A DNA stretch of 23,492 nt from Bacteroides sp. (GTDB lineage Bacteria; Bacteroidota; Bacteroidia; Bacteroidales; Bacteroidaceae), in assembly GCF_030151085.1 (NCBI RefSeq), contig NZ_JASLER010000051.1:1-23492 (forward strand), written 5' to 3'. Both the position numbers and the translations under genes were made by a program. The notes beneath the pieces are model-generated. The model searched no databases. It saw only the letters and a list, made by a program, of their open reading frames with translations, and was not told the origin of the DNA. Numbering within the stretch: position 1 is the first letter of the stretch; every line of letters begins with the position of its first letter. Shown piece after piece: positions 5,042-11,912 of the stretch.

Positions 5042-6901
5042 TTATTGTGTCACTTTCTCCAGTGTTCCATCTGCTTTGAACTTATAGCCAACTGCACCTG
5101 GCAGGTTGGTATTCAACCAGCTGATTTCATCGGTAATATTGCTTACACTTTTACTTACATCCCATGATGATTGATTACCAACACCTGCGGTAATGCCGCT
5201 TATAGCGTGAACACAATAGTTTATATTATCACTTGACATCGCAAAAAATGTTTCAGCTATGCCACCAATAATCCCTCCTATATTGATTGTTGCACTATTG
5301 AAAGTGGCCGATGCATAGCAATTTAAAATATCTGGGACCGGTCCTGAAAAAGGTTCACTTATAAGTCCTATTATGCCACCTATGCCAACATTGTCACCCT
5401 CTACTGCTCCCTTTTGAGTCAATGTACCTCCATTATAATAACAGGCTTGTATACCAACTGTGGAATTTCCACATATCCCCCCAACGGTTGTACCTGTAAT
5501 ATTCCCTGTTGCGTAGCATCCCACTATCTTAGTGAGCCCTTGCTGATTTCCGGAAAGAGTTCCAACTATACCACCAGCTAAGCCTTTATTTTCTGCCGAG
5601 ACTACAGCCGAACTGCTACAATTTTCTATTATTGTATTACTGGCAGCCCCTACGATGCCTCCTGCAATCGCATACTGAGAATTATCAGTCACTGTACCGC
5701 CTTCTATATGCAAATTCCGTACAGAACCATTGAAGATAAATCCAAAGAAACCGCTATAACCTCCAGAAGTATTGACATTCAGACCAGATATCGTTTTTCC
5801 GTTTCCATTGAAACTGCCGGAGAAATAAGCACTACTTGTGTTGCCAATAGGAATCCATGCTTCTTCTTCCAAATCAATATCTGCTGTCAGTGTTATTGTT
5901 TTTCCACTGAAGTTTAATTTAGAATATTCACCGTAGGTAGTCAATGTTGTAGGGTCACCGTTCGTCAGTCCCGCCAGTTCTCTCAGTTCTTTCGCAGTAC
6001 CTATTTCAAAATTGCCGGTTGCTTTGCCCTTTACATACCAACTTTCTTCTTCAGGTTCCAAGTCACCAGCCCAAGTGTCATCACAACTTACCGTCAGTGT
6101 TGCACTGTTCTTATCGCTATACTTTCCACTAATATTTGTAGAGTAATTGCGACGGAAGGGAGCATTCGAGATGTCTTTCTTTGTTTCGCTGTCGAGTGTG
6201 GCTTCGATGTTCATAAGCGTTTGGTCATCATTGGTGGCAATGATGTAATCCGTAGCAATTACTCCGGTAGTAACAGCATTGCAAGTCAGTTCATGGGTCA
6301 CTGCTCCGTCTATCTTTGCAACAGTGTAGCCTTCCACGTTCAGCGAGTAGCTTTCGGGATATTTCACCGTTAGCTTACCGGGTGTAGCAGACAATGTTGT
6401 GGTTTGCTTGAAGTTCACTTGGGCTACGGCATGGCTCAATGTTACAGCTGTGTACTTTGTAGCATCATCCGTTCCTACTTTGAATTTCGCAACGCCAGCA
6501 AAAGCGGCTTTTGTAGCGACTTTACCTGTGGCTATCTTCACTTCTCGCAACTTGGAAGCGTCGAATACGTTGTCCGAACCCTTTGCTGTGCCATAGTCTG
6601 CCCAGAAAAGAATGGTGTAGTCTTGACCGTCTTTCAATATCACGTCGAACGTGCCTTCTGCTTGTTCCACCTGTGTGGCTTGTACAGCATCTTTGGAAGT
6701 AGTGCCTTCGTACACCTCCATAATGTAACGAGTAGGCTTCACTGTCGGTTCTGTCACTGCACGAGTGTCTACTCCGTCATTCACCGCAATGGTGAAACTC
6801 ACCGTCTTACTACCCGAAGGGGTAATGGCATTCTCTTCTTGACTGCATCCTATGAACATGGCTGCCATGCCCAACAGTGCGAATAATAAATGTTTCCTCA
6901 T
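5042..6901 (-). CDS. Fimbrillin-family lipoprotein with GLUG repeats, probable pilus tip or adhesin
   Basis: This 619-residue protein starts with a lipoprotein signal (hydrophobic residues 4-18, Cys19 followed by SQEEN). Residues 30-280 are a fimbrillin-like beta domain. One segment (YIMEVYEG ... TILFWADYG) resembles the DUF6562-like region of the neighbouring FimB-like protein. After the sequence SWYVKGKATGNFEI and the ADIDLEEEAWIPIG segment comes GNGKTISGLNV, and then a run of GLUG-type repeats (GGIVGAAS, GGIVGTLS, GGICGN, GGIIGLIS, GGIIGGIA) forms an extended beta-rod. Fimbrillins of type V pili are exported as lipoproteins and assembled by donor-strand exchange after an arginine-directed cut; Arg47 in DTRAV is a candidate cut site (inference). 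It is the third gene of the operon, 66 bp after the FimB-like gene. A surface adhesin at the tip or stalk is the likely role. Confidence 0.8.
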   Translation of the reverse strand: MRKHLLFALLGMAAMFIGCSQEENAITPSGSKTVSFTIAVNDGVDTRAVTEPTVKPTRYIMEVYEGTTSKDAVQATQVEQAEGTFDVILKDGQDYTILFWADYGTAKGSDNVFDASKLREVKIATGKVATKAAFAGVAKFKVGTDDATKYTAVTLSHAVAQVNFKQTTTLSATPGKLTVKYPESYSLNVEGYTVAKIDGAVTHELTCNAVTTGVIATDYIIATNDDQTLMNIEATLDSETKKDISNAPFRRNYSTNISGKYSDKNSATLTVSCDDTWAGDLEPEEESWYVKGKATGNFEIGTAKELRELAGLTNGDPTTLTTYGEYSKLNFSGKTITLTADIDLEEEAWIPIGNTSSAYFSGSFNGNGKTISGLNVNTSGGYSGFFGFIFNGSVRNLHIEGGTVTDNSQYAIAGGIVGAASNTIIENCSSSAVVSAENKGLAGGIVGTLSGNQQGLTKIVGCYATGNITGTTVGGICGNSTVGIQACYYNGGTLTQKGAVEGDNVGIGGIIGLISEPFSGPVPDILNCYASATFNSATINIGGIIGGIAETFFAMSSDNINYCVHAISGITAGVGNQSSWDVSKSVSNITDEISWLNTNLPGAVGYKFKADGTLEKVTQ

Positions 6902-6967
6902 ACTTGTTTGTTCTTTTAATGAGTTGATTATTAGATTGATGTTAGTTCTCTATTTTCATTCTTCTTT

Positions 6968-8329
6968 TTAGAACTCTACTTCATAGTCTCCACTCCATTC
7001 AGTGTCTACCTGCACGCCGCCTACGCCCGCCGTGAGGAAATTACCCGTAACGGTAGTCAGCTGTCCGGCACGATAGTCAATCCGCACGCCATTGATACCG
7101 CTAATAGTCTTGCCGTTGGCATCTTTGAAGAGGATGGTTACGGTGACAAACGACTGCTCGCCATTCACCAATACGAAATCTTTTCCTATGGTGACGGCTT
7201 CATTGCTCTGCTGGCTCAATGCGGAATAATAGCCATATCCACCTTCGGAATCGGAAGGTTTCTGGGTACTGATGTTGTAGGCGCAAGGCAGGAAGCCTTC
7301 GTAGACGATACTGATTTTGAGGTCTTCGAGGGTGGGGTATTTGCGTTCGGCACGCAGTGCATTGTATTCAGCCACGTCATTTGCCACCAGTCGGTATTTT
7401 GCCAACGGGCGGTGCATGGTAACAGCTTCGCTTTGGTCCTTGTTGCCCACGGTAAGGGTGAACGCTTTGGTAAAGGCATCACGGGTGTCAGTATTCCCAC
7501 GGTATTGGTCTTTACCGAGTATCTTGATGCTCTTGGTGTCGGTGGTGATGTAATGGTTATCAGTGCATGGGTTGGCAGTGTAGTCTGCCCACAGGCGCAC
7601 ATCGTAGTTGCCCGGATTAAGTTGCAGTGCAGAAGTGTAGACGCCTTCGGTGGCAGTAGCCGTTACGAATTCTTCTTTGCGGAGTATACGGGTGTCGGTG
7701 TTCTTGTTGTACACTTCAATCACGGCACGCAACTTCAGATTATCATCTGTCGCACGAGTCTTGTTCTGTGCCGCTACAAAGTCCGGCAATGTGGGCGATG
7801 GGAAAGTAAGGTTCAACGTCACATTGAAGAAACCTACCGCTTCGCTACCTTTCTTTACATCTATCATTATTTGCGAAACACCTTCTTTTACCTCGTAGCG
7901 CACCATGCCGGTGGCAAGTTCGGGATAACTGCCGTTATCGATGGACTTCACCCATTGGCAAAACTCGCCGAATGTCATTTGGGGTAAATCTGCTGCACGG
8001 CTCACTACAGGTACACACGATTCTTCGGTGTTCAGTATGGCAAAGATGGTGTAGTAGCCCGATTCCATCAACATACGGTCGAGTGCCAACGACTGCATCG
8101 TGGGGTAATAGGTATGCTTCGACAGCATTTCGGACGAATCGAAGAAATAGAGGTGCACGTCTTTCAACGGTGTATCACCGATGGCATCGGTGTTGATACC
8201 TACGGTAACGGTGGGGCTGTTATTCGGTGCTTCTCCGGGGATTTCGTGTGCGGTCTTGTCGCACGAGGTCAATATGAAAGCTCCTGTACAAGCCAATCCG
8301 AAGAGGGCTTTTTTGAATGTCTGTATCAT
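6968..8329 (-). CDS. FimB/Mfa2-family fimbrial lipoprotein
   Basis: This 453-residue protein has a lipobox ending at Cys23 (GAFILTSC). Residues 38-190 match the FimB/Mfa2 pattern (VTVGINTDAI, VHLYFFDSS, YYTIFAILNTEE). Residues 200-440 form a second beta domain with IEVYNKNTD and GNYDVRLWADYT, resembling DUF6562. FimB/Mfa2 proteins anchor the pilus to the outer membrane and stop its growth, so this is probably the anchor or an accessory subunit. It starts 7 bp after the OmpA-like stop codon and precedes the fimbrillin gene, so the three genes form one transcription unit that depends on the switch at 9645-9973. The two-domain build and shared domain with the fimbrillin suggest duplication. Family assignment is good; which subunit it is remains unproven. 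Confidence 0.8.
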   Translation of the reverse strand: MIQTFKKALFGLACTGAFILTSCDKTAHEIPGEAPNNSPTVTVGINTDAIGDTPLKDVHLYFFDSSEMLSKHTYYPTMQSLALDRMLMESGYYTIFAILNTEESCVPVVSRAADLPQMTFGEFCQWVKSIDNGSYPELATGMVRYEVKEGVSQIMIDVKKGSEAVGFFNVTLNLTFPSPTLPDFVAAQNKTRATDDNLKLRAVIEVYNKNTDTRILRKEEFVTATATEGVYTSALQLNPGNYDVRLWADYTANPCTDNHYITTDTKSIKILGKDQYRGNTDTRDAFTKAFTLTVGNKDQSEAVTMHRPLAKYRLVANDVAEYNALRAERKYPTLEDLKISIVYEGFLPCAYNISTQKPSDSEGGYGYYSALSQQSNEAVTIGKDFVLVNGEQSFVTVTILFKDANGKTISGINGVRIDYRAGQLTTVTGNFLTAGVGGVQVDTEWSGDYEVEF

Positions 8330-8336
8330 AAGGCTG

Positions 8337-9605
8337 TTATTTTTCGAGGATGATTAGTTTGATTTCCGTACGACGGGCTTGGGTATCGTCCTTAGCCTGT
8401 GTGTCCACTCCTTTGCCTTGCATGGTAATGCGTGTTTCGGCTATACCTTTATATATAAGGTAGCGTTTCACGGTTTCGGCACGGCGGGCGGAGATGGTTT
8501 CATTCCGTGCTTCCGTTCCGGTTGGGTCAGCCCAGCCTACAAGAGTGATTTGCGCTTCGGGATTGTCGGAGAGCGCTTTCAGTAGTTCTACGGTAGTTTT
8601 ATACTGGCTCTGTTCGATGTATTCACATTGACCACGTGAGAAGTAGATGGCAGTTTCGTAAGCCGTCTTTTCAATAGGCTGATTTGCGGATTGTGCAGGT
8701 TGTGCTGTTTCAACCTTTGCTTCTGCCTTCGGCTGTGGAACTTCTTCACGGGCAACCGTCTGTTCGGGTTCAGCTGTTACCGCCACCGTAGGTTGTGGAG
8801 CTACAGGGGCTACTTCCATCGTTTTTTGCTTCTTGCTCTTGCAGCTTTTACCCAATGAGAAAGTTATCTTTATGCCTGTGTCCCAAGTGTAATTGGTGTT
8901 GTGCTCCGTTTGAGGCATAGCATCAATGCCTTTGCCCGTGAGGTAAGTCATTCCAGTGTACAGACGCAGGTTTATCCGTTGGCTCATCTGATAGCCTACA
9001 CCCAAATCGCCACCTACGCCGAAGTGCATTTGTCCGTCACCTTTCAATACGGTGTTCACGCCTTCGGTAGTCTTGATGGTAGCTTTCGAGGCTACACCAT
9101 ACACGGCAGGAGACACAAGAAATGACCATCGGCTTTCGGGACGGAACATACGCACGAAGTCGATATTCAGGTGTAAGCCAAGTTCATAGAGATTGACCGA
9201 TGAAAACAGGTCGCCGTAACGGTAGTTCTTTGCTCCGGCAAGCGGGGCATAGTAGCGGTTGCCGTCCCCGGCTAGGTAGAGGTCTTTGCAGCAGTCGTAT
9301 GCGCCCAGCCCTAAATGGCTGTATCGCAGGGAGGCTTCGGTAGAGAGAAAGCGGTTGATGTGATAACCACCCAACAAACCAAAACCATAGCCTATACGGG
9401 TTTTGTCCGCACCGAAAGAACAGAATGTGCCACGTCCGAAAGAGAGCCCGGCATCGGCACCGAGGTACCATGGGGATAATTCTTTAGTTTGAGAAGCCGT
9501 TCTTTCCTGTGCACGGAGTAATCCCGGAGTTGCAGCTAAGAAGAGTAGAATTAGGGATAAATACCGACAACCGATATTTGCACCCGAAAGATGTTTCCTT
9601 TTCAT
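8337..9605 (-). CDS. OmpA-family outer-membrane protein, first gene of fimbrial operon
   Basis: This 422-residue protein has a signal peptide (hydrophobic residues 15-30, likely cut after Ala32 in LLRAQE). Residues 45-265 are an outer-membrane beta-barrel (AGLSFGRGTFCSFG, LLGGYHINRFLS, LGVGYQMSQRINLRLYTGM). A Pro/Glu/Ala-rich linker spans about 270-310. The C-terminal OmpA peptidoglycan-binding domain includes QITLVGWADPTGTEARNE and ISARRAETVKRYLIYKGI with the conserved Arg of the SxRRA motif. The protein should sit in the outer membrane and hold the cell wall, as OmpA-like proteins near Bacteroidales fimbrial genes are thought to do. Its leader directly follows the left inverted repeat of the invertible element, so its transcription depends on that element's orientation. 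No other leftward promoter is visible between the gene and the recombinase. Confidence 0.88.
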   Translation of the reverse strand: MKRKHLSGANIGCRYLSLILLFLAATPGLLRAQERTASQTKELSPWYLGADAGLSFGRGTFCSFGADKTRIGYGFGLLGGYHINRFLSTEASLRYSHLGLGAYDCCKDLYLAGDGNRYYAPLAGAKNYRYGDLFSSVNLYELGLHLNIDFVRMFRPESRWSFLVSPAVYGVASKATIKTTEGVNTVLKGDGQMHFGVGGDLGVGYQMSQRINLRLYTGMTYLTGKGIDAMPQTEHNTNYTWDTGIKITFSLGKSCKSKKQKTMEVAPVAPQPTVAVTAEPEQTVAREEVPQPKAEAKVETAQPAQSANQPIEKTAYETAIYFSRGQCEYIEQSQYKTTVELLKALSDNPEAQITLVGWADPTGTEARNETISARRAETVKRYLIYKGIAETRITMQGKGVDTQAKDDTQARRTEIKLIILEK

Positions 9606-9644
9606 TATGTATATATTTGTTTGTTATTAAGATATTGCCGGGGC

Positions 9645-9667
9645 GTTACTTCCTAAGTAACGGGAAT
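9645..9667 (+). repeat. Left inverted repeat of invertible promoter element
   Basis: This 23-bp sequence is the exact reverse complement of 9951-9973. It contains an internal dyad, GTTACTT-CCT-AAGTAAC, which could bind two recombinase protomers. It lies 39 bp upstream of the OmpA-like start codon. Confidence 0.95.
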
Positions 9668-9950
9668 GGAGCATACTCCGGATAGAGCGCTATCCGCTAC
9701 AACCACTTTTTTTTATATATTCCTTGGATAAAGGACAGAAAAGAATAGTCTGCTTTGAAACGGTTTAAGGCGGACAAGGTAAAGTTTGTGTTCTCAGAGG
9801 AAAAAACTTTTATTGATAAGTCGTGATTCAGTTTTTCTGGCTTTTCAGTAAGTTTGTTTGTTTTGTAAGGAAGTGTTTTTACGTGTTTGGCTAAATAAAT
9901 ACACAAGAGAACATTGTTTTGAAATATTTTTTATACATTTGCAATCAATA
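9668..9950. other. Invertible DNA segment (phase switch), shown OFF
   Basis: This 283-bp AT-rich segment is bounded by perfect 23-bp inverted repeats and has a tyrosine recombinase gene beside it. It carries a rightward promoter near its right end (9914-9941) and no leftward TAnnTTTG box. As drawn the promoter points away from the fimbrial operon; after inversion its -7 box would lie about 70 bp before the OmpA-like start and face it. A hairpin CGGATAG-AGCG-CTATCCG lies at 9679-9696 near the left end. The arrangement matches the invertible promoters known to control surface structures in Bacteroides. Confidence 0.9.
9914..9941 (+). promoter_or_regulatory. Invertible promoter, currently rightward
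   Basis: TTG (9914-9916), a 17-bp spacer and TACATTTG (9934-9941) fit the Bacteroides consensus with a slightly short spacer. Transcription would start near 9948, at the edge of the right repeat, and run antisense through the recombinase gene in this orientation. TAAGTTTG at 9849-9856 is a second, weaker rightward -7 match without a -33 element. Confidence 0.7.
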
Positions 9951-9973
9951 ATTCCCGTTACTTAGGAAGTAAC
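9951..9973 (-). repeat. Right inverted repeat of invertible promoter element
   Basis: This is the exact reverse complement of 9645-9667. It overlaps the last codons and the TAA stop (9964-9962) of the recombinase gene, so the 3' end of the coding sequence is part of the recombination site. Confidence 0.95.
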
Positions 9974-10975
9974 ATTCTCTCTTCGGGTCCCTTTTATCAA
10001 TGCAGCAATCAGCTCATCATTTATTTCATCAATCCTCTGATTCCTGAAAGGTTTCAGATATGTTTCAGTCACCTTTCCGGAAGAATGTCCCAATGCTTCG
10101 GAGATAATACCCACATGCACTCCACGATGATAGACAAGCGTTGCCCACGTATGGCGGGGTGTGTACGAGCTTATCGAAACACCCGGAAAAAGCAACTTGC
10201 CGATTATCGACAACTGATGGTTGAAACGCCGCAATGCACGCTGATAACATAAGTAAAGTTCTTCGTCGGTAAGGTATCTGCCGTTCATATCAGCATTTTT
10301 TGCTTCAACGGAAAGTATAGGAAACAAGTAGGGAGACGACGGATTACGGTCGCGGAACTTCTCGAACAATTCACGGGCATAGCGGGAAATACGAACTGTA
10401 ATCTGCTTACCGGTCTTATGGCGGCAGTAACTAATGAAATCACCCTTTACATCACCCTTCTGCAAATGCACCAAGTCAATGAATGGCATGCCCCGTAACA
10501 GAAAAGTAAGCAAGAAATAAGCATAGGTACGTTGTATATCTATAGGAATCAATCGGATATCGATTGCAAGCATCTTCTGCATGGCTTCGGGTTCTAACGA
10601 GCGCTTGGTAAGCGACATGACACCGGTGTAGACATTCTCGAAAAGTTGTGGTTCGAATACCAACACACCTTTGCGTACAAGGCGATTGTACACCGCCCGT
10701 AGGGTACGAATGTATGTAGAGACGGTGTTCCAGCTCGACTGATTGGCTCTTAGCCAGGTTTCGTACTCCTTCAGGGTGCCGGGTTGGAAAATCTCTTCCA
10801 GTGTAAACGGAGATCCTTCGGCACTATCCATAAACCGAAGGAAGGAACGGAGCACACATTGATAAACATGCAATGCCGAAAACTTCTTTTCATTGCGCAA
10901 TTGCTCGAAAATGGGACACATAGCCAAGGCGAGCACCATCGAGTCTTGTTCTTTAAAAACTTCTTTTTCTTCCAT
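9962..10975 (-). CDS. Tyrosine recombinase (DNA invertase) next to its site
   Basis: This 337-residue protein has an N-terminal SAM-like core-binding domain (about residues 20-120) and a C-terminal catalytic domain. Catalytic pieces are Arg in LLRGMPFIDLVHL (box I), Lys in CRHKTGKQITVRI, Arg-His in SSYTPRHTWATL (box II, with the usual first His replaced, as is common in Bacteroides members), His in LGHSSGKVTETYL and the nucleophile Tyr in TETYLK. It cuts and rejoins DNA by a 3'-phosphotyrosine intermediate. It sits directly against a 283-bp invertible promoter, so the natural role is flipping that element to turn the fimbrial operon on and off. The stop codon is inside the right repeat, so inversion does not change the protein. 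Its own promoter is not clear in 10976-11104. Action on other sites in the genome is possible. Confidence 0.92.
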   Translation of the reverse strand: MEEKEVFKEQDSMVLALAMCPIFEQLRNEKKFSALHVYQCVLRSFLRFMDSAEGSPFTLEEIFQPGTLKEYETWLRANQSSWNTVSTYIRTLRAVYNRLVRKGVLVFEPQLFENVYTGVMSLTKRSLEPEAMQKMLAIDIRLIPIDIQRTYAYFLLTFLLRGMPFIDLVHLQKGDVKGDFISYCRHKTGKQITVRISRYARELFEKFRDRNPSSPYLFPILSVEAKNADMNGRYLTDEELYLCYQRALRRFNHQLSIIGKLLFPGVSISSYTPRHTWATLVYHRGVHVGIISEALGHSSGKVTETYLKPFRNQRIDEINDELIAALIKGTRRENVTS

Positions 10976-11104
10976 AATTCTAATGAATTTAATTTCCGCA
11001 TAAAGCGTCCGCCTAAAACAGATGTACCTTATGGGATGTTTATGGAAAGATGGGAAAAAAGTTATAAAGAATAGAATAATTATATATAGGTTGTCCGGTT
11101 AACT

Positions 11105-11443
11105 TTATCCTTCTTTTGCTTCCTCCTGCGGAATGCGTATCGACGTATAAAGTTCAAGAATAGCACCTATGGTCAACGCTACAATCCACTCATTACCATT
11201 AGTGAAAAGCATGAGTGCACCGGCACCCACCAATATTATTGAACCTAATACTTGCTGAGCACGCAAACGCCTTACATTAGAACTTTTACTCTTAGACGGT
11301 GAGTTTATTTGTGCCAAAGCAACTAAAGTAGCACCAACTGTATATATATAAGGTGAAAGCTGCCAACCTGTAATGTAAGAAGTAGCACCTACCAAAACCA
11401 TAACAGCACCTACAGTGAAAAAAGCGGGTATTAATTGTTTCAT
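11105..11443 (-). CDS. Small four-helix membrane protein of unknown function
   Basis: This 112-residue protein has four hydrophobic segments (about residues 4-24, 31-47, 64-81 and 85-102) separated by a basic loop (SKSKSSNVRRLRAQQ, 50-64) and ends in an acidic tail. No catalytic motif is visible and I do not assign a function. Its start overlaps the stop of the FtsB/DivIC-like gene by 4 bp (ATGA at 11443-11440), so the two are probably translated together, which hints at a membrane or division-linked role. The first helix has no typical signal-peptide cut site, so it is likely an integral inner-membrane protein. The coding call is supported by the tight coupling and the regular hydrophobic pattern. 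Confidence 0.75.
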   Translation of the reverse strand: MKQLIPAFFTVGAVMVLVGATSYITGWQLSPYIYTVGATLVALAQINSPSKSKSSNVRRLRAQQVLGSIILVGAGALMLFTNGNEWIVALTIGAILELYTSIRIPQEEAKEG

Positions 11444-11748
11444 TCTTCTATATCTCCTTCAAAAACATAAATATCTTCATTAGGCTTCTTCATCAGGTAT
11501 TTTTCACGCGCAACCCGTTCAATAGCTCCTGAGTCGACTGCAAGTTCATTGAGGCGCTCTGTATTCTCCTCATATTCCTTGCGATATTTCTCTATTTCAT
11601 CACGCAGACGACTCTCCTCCCGGGCATACCCCATGCGACGCATAATGCTATTCTCATCCAAAAAGCCAACAATTACCGCAAAGACTACAAGAGTAATAAG
11701 ATACTTATGCTTGCGGACGAAAGACCAAAGAGAAGCGAGTTTATCCAT
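11440..11748 (-). CDS. FtsB/DivIC-like septum formation protein
   Basis: This 102-residue protein has a short cytoplasmic N-terminus, one membrane helix (about residues 17-30, LITLVVFAVIVGFL), a long coiled coil (40-72, ESRLRDEIEKYRKEYEENTE) and a C-terminal ERVAREKYLMKKPNEDIYVF segment characteristic of DivIC/FtsB. Such proteins join FtsL and FtsQ in the divisome and help activate septal peptidoglycan synthesis. Size and layout fit the family well. It is the first gene of a two-gene unit with the small membrane protein, divergent from dnaX, and a -7-like TATCTTTG lies on its strand at 11827-11820. No symbol is given because FtsB and DivIC homologs are hard to separate from sequence alone. 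Confidence 0.85.
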   Translation of the reverse strand: MDKLASLWSFVRKHKYLITLVVFAVIVGFLDENSIMRRMGYAREESRLRDEIEKYRKEYEENTERLNELAVDSGAIERVAREKYLMKKPNEDIYVFEGDIEE

Positions 11749-11819
11749 ATTGCCTGTTAATTAATGATTAGAAATTAACGATCACATCAATCAATCTCTA
11801 ATCTGAGTTTCTTTGAGCA

Positions 11820-11827
11820 CAAAGATA
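11820..11827 (-). promoter_or_regulatory. -7 box for the FtsB/DivIC-like gene
   Basis: TATCTTTG on the minus strand fits TAnnTTTG and lies 71 bp before the start at 11748. No clear -33 TTG is present at the expected distance. Confidence 0.45.
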
Positions 11828-11860
11828 AGAGGAATAACTGAGACTTTTCTTTTTTTTGCT

Positions 11861-11868
11861 TACATTTG
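11861..11868 (+). promoter_or_regulatory. -7 box for dnaX
   Basis: TACATTTG fits the consensus and lies 44 bp before the ATG at 11913. It makes the earlier in-frame start at 11856 implausible because that codon would precede the transcript. The box faces away from the FtsB/DivIC -7 box at 11820-11827, so the two promoters are back to back. Confidence 0.55.
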
Positions 11869-11912
11869 CACAAAAAGCGAAGCGTCTACGCTCTGACAAG
11901 AACATCTTGAAT

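Noticed and set aside
7216..7987. ORFs on both strands inside the FimB-like gene
   Set aside because: They overlap a lipoprotein gene with a good signal peptide and family motifs and have Cys/Arg/Val-rich translations typical of shadow frames.
9697..9906. 69-codon minus-strand ORF within the invertible segment
   Set aside because: No promoter or ribosome site, AT-rich Lys/Leu composition without motif, and its position inside the switch would make it change strand with each inversion.
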